A DNA stretch of 11,849 nt from NCBI GenBank assembly GCA_947169505.1, contig CAMVPZ010000020.1, positions 1-11,849 of the forward strand, read 5' to 3'. Origin of the DNA: an uncultured Pseudomonadota bacterium. Lineage in GTDB: Bacteria; Pseudomonadota; Alphaproteobacteria; Rs-D84. This document shows positions 7,302 through 11,849 of this stretch, one piece after another; positions within the stretch are counted from its first letter, which is position 1; each line of letters begins with the position of its first letter. The position numbers and the translations under genes were made by a program. The notes below the pieces were generated by a model. It ran no database searches. It saw only the letters and a program-made list of their open reading frames with translations, and was not told the DNA's origin.

Positions 7302-8524
7302 TGAAGCGGGTTGTTGTCACAGGAATGGGATTGGTCAGTGCGCTGGGAAATGATTTAGAAACAGCGTACAATCGTTTGCATGTATACAAAAATGCGGTTG
7401 AATTAAGCAATGAATTAAAAGGTATTAAGGGTTTAAATGCGCACATTGTTGCACCTGTTAAAGATTTTATAATTCCAGAACATTATAATCGCAAGGTTTT
7501 ACGCACAATGGGACCTGTTTCAATAATGGCGGTTTATTCGGCAGAACAGGCTTTAAGTGATGCGGGTTTATTAAACGATGAAATCATAACATCCGGACGG
7601 TGTGGTGTTGCGTATGGTTCTTCGTTTGGGTCTGCTGGGCCTGTTTTGGATTTTTATTCAATGGTAAAAACACACGAAGTTGGACCGATAAATTCGTCTT
7701 CGTATATAAAAATCATGCCGCAAACAACGGCTGTTAATATATCTCTTTATTTCAAAACAACCGGTCGTTTGATACCCAGTGGTACTGCCTGTACTTCGGG
7801 CAGTTTGGCTGTTGGTTATGCGTATGAAGCAATTAAATCTGGTGCCCAAGATATTATGATTGCAGGTGGTGGCGAAGAATTGGATGCGACCCAGGTTGCT
7901 GTGTTTGATACATTATATGCAACCAGTGTTAAAAATGATACACCTGATAAGACCCCATCACCATTTGATGTTAATCGGGATGGTTTGGTTATTGGGGCTG
8001 GGGCAGCCGCTTTGATATTGGAAGAATATGAACATGCGCTGGCTCGTGGTGCAAAAATATATGCTGAAATTGTTGGTTTTGGAACAAATACAGATGGCAC
8101 ACATATAACACAACCAAATAAAGATATGATGGCAAAATGTATGCGATTGTCTTTGGATTCTGCAGATTTAAAACCTGAATCTGTCGGCTATGTAAACATG
8201 CATGGAACGGGTACAAAACACGGCGATATTGCAGAATCTTTGGCAACAGAATCTGTGTTTGGTAATAATATGCCATGCAGCACGCAAAAAAGTTATGTTG
8301 GTCATACTTTGGGTGCGTGTGGGGCATTAGAATCGATTTGGTCAATTCAAATGATGAATAATAATTGGTTTGCACCAATATTGAATTTACAAACCCCAGA
8401 TCCAGAATGTGGGAAATTGGACTATATAATTGACACGGGGCGTGAAATAAAAACAAATTATGTAATGAATAATAATTTTGCTTTTGGTGGTATAAACACA
8501 TCGTTGATATTTAAAAAGATGTAA
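7301..8524 (+). CDS. Beta-ketoacyl-ACP synthase, FabF-like (ApeR-like)
   Basis: A 407-residue KAS II-type enzyme of full length. It opens with the canonical RVVVTGMGLVSALG and has the triad Cys164 (GTACTSGS), His301 (NMHGTGT) and His335 (KSYVGHTLGACG); Lys330 is also present. It ends with NNFAFGGINTSLIF. Its start overlaps the reductase stop by one base, so it is the last core gene of the rightward operon. As the second complete ketosynthase it may perform a specialised condensation, such as the first extension of the aryl-ACP starter, as has been discussed for ApeR. That assignment comes from gene order only. An ordinary FabF role is the alternative, but the embedding in the locus argues against it. 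Confidence 0.93.
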   Translation: MKRVVVTGMGLVSALGNDLETAYNRLHVYKNAVELSNELKGIKGLNAHIVAPVKDFIIPEHYNRKVLRTMGPVSIMAVYSAEQALSDAGLLNDEIITSGRCGVAYGSSFGSAGPVLDFYSMVKTHEVGPINSSSYIKIMPQTTAVNISLYFKTTGRLIPSGTACTSGSLAVGYAYEAIKSGAQDIMIAGGGEELDATQVAVFDTLYATSVKNDTPDKTPSPFDVNRDGLVIGAGAAALILEEYEHALARGAKIYAEIVGFGTNTDGTHITQPNKDMMAKCMRLSLDSADLKPESVGYVNMHGTGTKHGDIAESLATESVFGNNMPCSTQKSYVGHTLGACGALESIWSIQMMNNNWFAPILNLQTPDPECGKLDYIIDTGREIKTNYVMNNNFAFGGINTSLIFKKM

Positions 8525-8537
8525 AAAGGAAGACATT

Positions 8538-8948
8538 ATGAATGAAATTCAAGAATTAGAAAAAAGATTATCTGAAGAATTAGATGATTTGTTGGTTGCT
8601 GATAATATAGAAAAAGAACGGGAAAGACATTTCCAAGGCTCGTCCAAAGGTATGGGCATGGTTGTGTGGATAAAGGACAATCCACGAATTAATTTTAAAA
8701 TTGAAGTATATCCAAATGAAACTGAAGAACCGCATTTTAAAATAACATATCAAAATTGCACATGTCGGTTTAAAATTGAAGATTGCTCTCCTATGAAGGC
8801 GGAATTAAAAAAAGGTATACCAACCCAAATTCAAAAAATAATGAAAAATATAATAAAACTTTGGGAAAAACACCAAGAAGAAATTAAAATGGCATGGATA
8901 TCAACACGACCATCAAATCAAAATCACGGCCATCAAAACGTGAGATAA
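8538..8948 (+). CDS. Uncharacterised 136-aa protein
   Basis: I do not recognise this protein with confidence. It has a charged, probably helical N-terminus (1-35, rich in Glu and Lys), a middle section likely to form beta strands (39-80) containing EEPHFKITYQ and two nearby cysteines in CTCRF, and a helical lysine-rich C-terminus ending in WEKHQEEIKMAW and a polar tail. No signal peptide or membrane segment is visible. The EPH stretch and the late W...W pattern faintly recall DUF4160-type proteins, too weakly to name. It starts 13 bp after the last ketosynthase with a good AGGAAG ribosome site and no terminator between, so it may be transcribed with the polyene operon. It is not a known member of APE loci, and it could be an unrelated neighbour. 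Confidence 0.75.
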   Translation: MNEIQELEKRLSEELDDLLVADNIEKERERHFQGSSKGMGMVVWIKDNPRINFKIEVYPNETEEPHFKITYQNCTCRFKIEDCSPMKAELKKGIPTQIQKIMKNIIKLWEKHQEEIKMAWISTRPSNQNHGHQNVR

Positions 8949-8953
8949 AACAC

Positions 8954-8984
8954 TTGACAATATGACTTTTTGGTATTATATATA
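8954..8984 (+). promoter_or_regulatory. Sigma70-type promoter of the lipoprotein gene
   Basis: A perfect TTGACA at 8954-8959 lies six bases after the preceding stop codon. It is followed by an alternating TA tract with possible -10 boxes TTATAT (8977-8982, 17-bp spacer) and TATATA (8979-8984, 19-bp spacer). The leader is about 20 nt and ends in a GGGGG ribosome site before the ATG at 9010. Confidence 0.7.
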
Positions 8985-9009
8985 TTATACAATAGTTCGG
9001 GGGTAAAAC

Positions 9010-10374
9010 ATGGAAAAATTTAAAAAATTCTTGTTTGGTGCTTCTCTTGTGGGCGGTTTGACCATCGGTGCATCTTCTTGTCAGAACAAAGACAAAGATG
9101 ATAAAGATACAGAAACGGCAAAAACCGAAGTAGAAATAAAGAACCAAGAAGACGACAAATACGGCAATATTGCTTTGTTTGAAGCATGTCGCAGTGATGT
9201 TAAATTTGCATTAGCTTTTGTAGAAAATCATTATGATTATGTATATTGGTGTGGTGAAGCATGGACGACTGCTGACGGGCTTACTATATTGTATAATGCA
9301 GACGGCAGTTATAAAAAGGTCACAAAAGATACAAAAGTTCCAAATTTTGATGAAGCAGATGTGTACAAAGGTCGTTATATGACATTTGAAATATTGCCAG
9401 ATATTGAAAATTGTATCACTGTCCCGATGGATAAAGAAACTTTGATTGCGGCATGTGTTCTTAGATATTGCATAGGTCATACAAATTTTAAAAACTCTTC
9501 TTTTGTTAAACAGTTAAATGCTGGTAAAAAAGGTGCAGATTTAGCCAAAACTTTAACAGGATGGCGTCAACAACAGGGTGTACCTAACAGATTGTATTTT
9601 TTTGCGGCATTAATGTCTGGTAAAATGCAATATTCTGATTTATTGAATTTACGTGCAGAGGGTTGTTATAATTTAACATGGAAAGACATATTCGTGTACA
9701 GCGAAAACAACAAACCAAAACAAGATGTAAACGGTTTCTGTGAATGGGATTTTGCGAATATGATTAACAATCTTGAAAAAGCAAAACAGCCAAGACAAGC
9801 GAAATTAAAACTTGAAAAGGGCAAAAAAGGTAAAACTGTATTGGTAGATTGTAAATTGGTTAAAGAAATTGTTCCAGAATATGTGTGGAACGATGTTGTT
9901 AAACATTCAAAATCTGGATTTGAAAAACAGACAAATACAATCGATTTCATAGATGCTGAAAAAAGTTATGCTTGTGATTGTCAAAATGACACTTCTTTTA
10001 TCGCATACAAAAATGGTGATTATAAAAAGGCATTAAAGGCTGGTCAAATGGCTTTAAAATCGGCACAATCCAACAAACAATTTGCTTCTGCACATTATAA
10101 TATTGGCAGGGCTAATCTTGGGTTGGAAAATTATAATCGTGCAAAAAAATGTTTTGAAAAATCATTGACGTATAATGAAACAGATGCAGCCAAAAAACAT
10201 CTTCAATTAGCACAAGAAAAAATTGATGTTACACATCAAAAAAATCAAAAAAAACGTCGTAATGCTGGCAAAATTGCCCTTTTTGCTGGGGCTGGTCTTG
10301 GGTTGGCATACGGTGGCAAAAAATATTATCTGTCGCAACAGCAAAAGAAACGTTATGGCAAAAGCGGCAGATAA
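9010..10374 (+). CDS. Predicted lipoprotein with cryptic GH24 lysozyme-like region, TPR-like tail and C-terminal hydrophobic helix
   Basis: A 454-residue exported protein. A lipoprotein-type signal (basic KFKK, hydrophobic 8-20) ends in ASSC, so Cys24 would be lipidated; the lipobox has Ala instead of the usual Leu at -3. A charged linker follows (26-50). Residues about 55-210 can be aligned by eye to GH24 lysozymes: Glu72 seven residues before Tyr79, then Cys81, WT at 85-86 and a Gly/Thr pair at 90-92; later LIAACVLRYCIGHTNF (145-160), FVKQLNAG (165-172), GW (184-185) and GVPNR (190-194). Residues 327-405 hold one or two TPR-like helical hairpins (YKNGDYKKAL, AHYNIGRANLGLENYNRAKKCFEKSL). A basic-flanked hydrophobic segment (about 421-436) lies near the C-terminus. 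Cysteines are unusually frequent. The GH24 relation is my inference; catalytic ability is uncertain. Confidence 0.82.
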   Translation: MEKFKKFLFGASLVGGLTIGASSCQNKDKDDKDTETAKTEVEIKNQEDDKYGNIALFEACRSDVKFALAFVENHYDYVYWCGEAWTTADGLTILYNADGSYKKVTKDTKVPNFDEADVYKGRYMTFEILPDIENCITVPMDKETLIAACVLRYCIGHTNFKNSSFVKQLNAGKKGADLAKTLTGWRQQQGVPNRLYFFAALMSGKMQYSDLLNLRAEGCYNLTWKDIFVYSENNKPKQDVNGFCEWDFANMINNLEKAKQPRQAKLKLEKGKKGKTVLVDCKLVKEIVPEYVWNDVVKHSKSGFEKQTNTIDFIDAEKSYACDCQNDTSFIAYKNGDYKKALKAGQMALKSAQSNKQFASAHYNIGRANLGLENYNRAKKCFEKSLTYNETDAAKKHLQLAQEKIDVTHQKNQKKRRNAGKIALFAGAGLGLAYGGKKYYLSQQQKKRYGKSGR

Positions 10375-10390
10375 AAACACAAACAACCAA

Positions 10391-10423
10391 AAACACCGCC
10401 CGATTGGGCGATGTTTTATTTTT
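10391..10423. terminator. Bidirectional intrinsic terminator between convergent genes
   Basis: An 11-bp stem with one mismatch (left arm 10391-10401, right arm 10406-10416) around a GATT loop is followed on the plus strand by a U-rich run to 10423. On the minus strand it is followed by TTTTTGG. It lies 16 bp after the lipoprotein stop and directly at the stop codon of the convergent HTH gene, so it can serve both. Confidence 0.85.
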
Positions 10424-10661
10424 GGCAAGATTTATCATCGGTAATATATTTGAAAAAATCTTGTGGTCTGGAATTTGTAGCAGCCAGTATTTTTGCAATA
10501 CTGCCAGTTGAAGGCCATCTTGGTTGTTCGTATTTAGAAAAACGTTTACTTTTGTTAAACGTAGTTGGATCTAAACCACTTCGTTTAGCCAAAGCAGAAC
10601 AAGACATGCCATGTTCGTGAGCAAACTCTTCAATAGCGTGCCAGATTTGATAATGGTTCAT
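10416..10661 (-). CDS. Stand-alone HTH transcriptional regulator resembling the N-terminal half of S24 repressors
   Basis: An 81-residue DNA-binding protein. Residues 3-72 contain an XRE/lambda-repressor-like fold: IWHAIEEFAHEHGMS, then ALAKRSGLDPTTFNKSKR (23-40) with the recognition helix, then RWPSTGSIAKILAAT (48-62). This closely resembles, from memory, the DNA-binding part of alphaproteobacterial S24 (LexA/CI-like) repressors. Those usually continue for another hundred or more residues into a self-cleaving peptidase domain. Here the chain ends at Lys81 with no such domain, so RecA-triggered cleavage is not possible. The start at 10661 has a strong GAGGGAG ribosome site. Two adjacent inverted repeats cover its promoter, which suggests autoregulation. 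It may be a reduced phage repressor or a housekeeping regulator; target genes are unknown. Confidence 0.88.
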   Translation of the reverse strand: MNHYQIWHAIEEFAHEHGMSCSALAKRSGLDPTTFNKSKRFSKYEQPRWPSTGSIAKILAATNSRPQDFFKYITDDKSCQK

Positions 10662-10691
10662 GATTTCTCCCTCATAATATTGTTTTGTTTT

Positions 10692-10721
10692 CCAATTCTA
10701 TTGGGTATAATATCATTATAC
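10692..10721. promoter_or_regulatory. Two adjacent inverted repeats, candidate operators for the HTH regulator
   Basis: The first is CCAAT-TCT-ATTGG at 10692-10704. The second, directly abutting, is GTATAAT-ATC-ATTATAC at 10705-10721. Both are perfect dyads around a 3-bp centre, with centres 15 bp apart. The second contains a TATAAT -10 hexamer on each strand, so a bound protein would block the promoter of the HTH gene. Confidence 0.55.
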
Positions 10722-10743
10722 GAGAATAAAATCAACAAATACA
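10715..10743 (-). promoter_or_regulatory. Promoter of the HTH gene
   Basis: On the minus strand a perfect TATAAT (10720-10715) lies 18 bp after a weak -35 TTGTAT (near 10743). The predicted start near 10708 falls inside the paired inverted repeats and gives a leader of about 47 nt ending in GAGGGAG before the ATG at 10661. Confidence 0.5.
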
Positions 10744-10842
10744 ACCATAATAAGAATACAAACCTAGCGGTGTGGATGTTTGCTGCTAATGAATTTTGAC
10801 ACATGTTTTTTGTTTGTTGAAATCCAGAAAACAAAAATACTA

Positions 10843-10871
10843 TTGTAAAAAATGGAATTTTTTGATATACT
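10843..10871 (+). promoter_or_regulatory. Promoter of the 75-aa ORF
   Basis: TTGTAA (10843-10848), a 17-bp spacer and TATACT (10866-10871; 5 of 6 to consensus) predict a start near 10878. That leaves a leader of about 64 nt before the ATG at 10942, longer than the other leaders in this window. Confidence 0.55.
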
Positions 10872-10941
10872 AATCAGGTGCGGGGAGTATTATCAAGTTT
10901 TTCAATTTTTATAAATAATCCTATGAACAAAGGTGGTTTTT

Positions 10942-11169
10942 ATGTTTGAAAAGAAAGAAGATCCTTTTTACAAAAGATATTATTTGTTTGGTAAATGTGT
11001 TTGGAAAAAACAAAAATCGGCCAAAGAAATGGTTTCTTTTTTGATGTCTGAAATGGAAAATCATTGTGCAGATATGCAATCAATAATAAGAAAAAATACA
11101 AAGAAAATATTAAGTTATGTTGATGAACATTATCAGGCTAAAAAAGTAATACATAAAAAACACAAATAA
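10942..11169 (+). CDS. Small basic protein of unknown function (75 aa)
   Basis: A 75-residue, Lys-rich protein with no signal peptide or membrane segment. I do not recognise it as a family. The YKRYYLFGKCVWKK stretch (13-26) faintly recalls short segments in bacterial surface-polysaccharide glycosyltransferases, but nothing of their catalytic domain is present, so it could be a fragment or pure coincidence. Residues 28-65 should form one or two amphipathic helices. I chose the ATG at 10942 because AAAGGTGG lies just upstream; a GTG three codons earlier falls inside that ribosome site. It has its own promoter (10843-10871) and a hairpin at its 3' end, which supports it as a real single-gene unit. 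It is convergent to the lysozyme gene. Confidence 0.65.
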   Translation: MFEKKEDPFYKRYYLFGKCVWKKQKSAKEMVSFLMSEMENHCADMQSIIRKNTKKILSYVDEHYQAKKVIHKKHK

Positions 11170-11182
11170 TCATTTGTGGTTT
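11152..11182 (-). terminator. Candidate terminator downstream of the lysozyme gene
   Basis: A perfect 7-bp stem (CACAAAT 11161-11167, ATTTGTG 11172-11178) around a 4-base loop is followed by TTTTTT on the minus strand, about 55 nt past the lysozyme stop. On the plus strand it overlaps the end of the 75-aa gene and has a poorer U-run, so any action there would be weak. The stem is AT-rich. Confidence 0.5.
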
Positions 11183-11232
11183 GATGCCTTTTTGTGCCGG
11201 TGTGGGCAGTGTGAATACTATTGTTATAAAAA

Positions 11233-11736
11233 TCAATATGTACCTTTGTTATACGTGTCCCACTCATTTTGTCTGCGGTTGATTAAACCGTTTGATATTT
11301 TACCCTGGGAACGATTCCATGCTTTCCATGCAGATTCTAGATTTGGATATATAGAACTGTGAATTTTAGGGTTGTTAATATATTTCACAACGGTTGATGT
11401 AGCAAAATTTTTAGCGCCTATGTTGTATGCCAAAGACACCAATGCATCGTATTGATTTTGAGATAATTGAACGGTAATATTGTTTTTTATGGCACGTTCT
11501 GCTGTTGCGATATCAAAAAGTAATAATTCGGTGGCGATGCTTTCTGTGATGCCATTTCTAAAATCTTCACCTGATTTTATCAAATGCCCATAACCAATAG
11601 TTGCTCCTTTTGGTAACGGTTCATTTGTGTTTACCGGAAGACCGGTTTGATCATCATAAATAACATGTTTGTCCCCTGTTTTTACACATCCTTCAAAGTG
11701 TTTTAACATATTTATACCATAATTACTTATTTTCAT
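11233..11736 (-). CDS. GH24 (phage T4-type/endolysin-like) lysozyme without signal peptide
   Basis: A 167-residue muramidase of the size usual for phage endolysins. The catalytic triad positions are recognisable: Glu15 in HFEGC, Asp28 or Asp29 in YDDQTG, and Thr46 in ATIGYGH. Family features follow: LSLAYNIG (100-107), FATSTVVKYIN (111-121), AWKAWNRSQG (136-145) and the NGLINRRQNEW segment (149-159). It would cleave the glycan backbone of peptidoglycan. There is no signal peptide and no holin gene nearby, so export would need another route. It may be a domesticated phage gene or the edge of a prophage to the right. The ATG at 11736 is preceded by AAAGGAT; a TTG 60 bases upstream would add an unlikely Phe-rich extension that crosses a terminator-like hairpin. 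Confidence 0.93.
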   Translation of the reverse strand: MKISNYGINMLKHFEGCVKTGDKHVIYDDQTGLPVNTNEPLPKGATIGYGHLIKSGEDFRNGITESIATELLLFDIATAERAIKNNITVQLSQNQYDALVSLAYNIGAKNFATSTVVKYINNPKIHSSIYPNLESAWKAWNRSQGKISNGLINRRQNEWDTYNKGTY

Positions 11737-11756
11737 AAAAAATCCTTTTGTTAAAT

Positions 11757-11804
11757 AAAAAAATCCGCCAAAAGCGGACACAAAAAAACGGCACAAAACG
11801 TGCC
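11757..11804 (-). terminator. Two consecutive intrinsic terminator-like hairpins in the lysozyme leader
   Basis: On the minus strand, GGCAC-GTTTT-GTGCC (11804-11790) is followed by G and seven T. Then comes TCCGC-TTTTG-GCGGA (11778-11764), followed directly by seven T (11763-11757). Both lie between the promoter at 11820-11848 and the lysozyme ribosome site. They may attenuate lysozyme transcription, or end transcripts entering from the right. Confidence 0.7.
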
Positions 11805-11819
11805 TTTGAAATCGAAAGT

Positions 11820-11848
11820 ATTATATCACAAAATAGCAAAAAAAGCAA
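11820..11848 (-). promoter_or_regulatory. Promoter upstream of the lysozyme leader
   Basis: On the minus strand, TTGCTT (11848-11843), a 17-bp spacer and a perfect TATAAT (11825-11820) predict a start near 11813. That is about nine bases before the first hairpin, leaving a leader of about 77 nt to the ATG at 11736. Confidence 0.6.
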
Positions 11849-11849
11849 T

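Larger units (their letters stand above)
10662..10941. other. Intergenic regulatory region between the HTH gene and the small basic ORF
   Basis: These 280 bp separate two divergently transcribed genes. They hold the HTH gene's ribosome site and promoter, two inverted repeats (10692-10721), and the promoter and leader of the 75-aa gene. From 10750 to 10840 I see no coding capacity, tRNA-like fold or repeat. Confidence 0.6.

Noticed and set aside
7989..8501. 170-codon minus-strand open frame
   Set aside because: It lies wholly antisense to a complete ketosynthase with intact catalytic motifs and shows no recognisable domain of its own.
8924..8945. TCACG/CGTGA hairpin at the end of the 136-aa gene as a terminator
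   Set aside because: The stem is only 5 bp with a long loop, inside the coding region, and is not followed by a U-run on the plus strand.
8538..10661. Toxin-antitoxin or phage-defence module made of the 136-aa protein, the lipoprotein and the HTH gene
   Set aside because: The genes have separate promoters and differing orientation, and none carries a recognisable toxin, nuclease or defence domain.
10923..10949. Eight-codon upstream ORF overlapping the start of the 75-aa gene
   Set aside because: It has no ribosome site of its own, and so short a frame can occur by chance.
11737..11796. N-terminal extension of the lysozyme from a TTG at 11796
   Set aside because: It would translate through a terminator hairpin and lacks a ribosome site, while the ATG at 11736 has AAAGGAT and gives the normal family N-terminus.
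1..11849. CRISPR array, tRNA, rRNA, insertion sequence or attachment-site duplication
   Set aside because: No regularly spaced repeats, cloverleaf-like segments, transposase motifs or notable direct repeats were seen on either strand.

Overview
The window is AT-rich (roughly one third G+C by eye) and densely coding. It looks like a low-GC alphaproteobacterium. The best hint is the small repressor at 10416-10661, whose sequence resembles the DNA-binding half of S24-type repressors common in Alphaproteobacteria. Taxonomy is therefore an inference. No rRNA, tRNA, CRISPR array or insertion sequence is visible.

The dominant feature (1-8524) is most of an aryl-polyene (APE)-type fatty-acid/polyketide pigment locus, built as two divergent operons leaving a 78-bp gap. 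The leftward operon (4899 down to 1 and beyond the edge) encodes, in transcription order: a chain-length-factor-type ketosynthase homologue, a 1-acylglycerol-phosphate-type acyltransferase, two acyl carrier proteins, a multi-pass membrane protein, an adenylate-forming ligase fused to a hotdog dehydratase, and a family-2 glycosyltransferase cut by the window edge. The rightward operon (4978-8524) encodes a ketosynthase, a hotdog dehydratase, a FabG-type ketoreductase and a second ketosynthase. This matches the ApeO-P-Q-R order as I remember it. By family knowledge, the ligase would load an aryl acid onto an ACP. The KS/CLF pair would extend it with malonyl units, and the reductase and dehydratases would leave conjugated double bonds. 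The acyltransferase and glycosyltransferase would help attach the polyene to a lipid. Aromatic starter synthesis (ammonia lyase), thioesterase, methyltransferase, outer-membrane carrier and exporter are not in the window. They may lie beyond the left edge.

A 136-aa protein of unknown function (8538-8948) follows 13 bp after the last ketosynthase and may be co-transcribed. Next, from a TTGACA promoter, comes a large predicted lipoprotein (9010-10374). It has a cryptic GH24-lysozyme-like region, a TPR-like tail and a C-terminal hydrophobic helix. A shared bidirectional terminator separates it from a convergent 81-aa HTH regulator, which has two adjacent inverted repeats in its promoter.

The right end holds a 75-aa basic orphan protein with its own promoter and, convergent to it, a classic GH24 lysozyme. 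The lysozyme has no signal peptide. Its leader contains a promoter followed by two consecutive terminator-like hairpins, which suggests attenuation or a short RNA. The most unusual points are the ligase-dehydratase fusion with His in the usual catalytic-acid position, the cryptic lysozyme-like lipoprotein, and the lysozyme leader.
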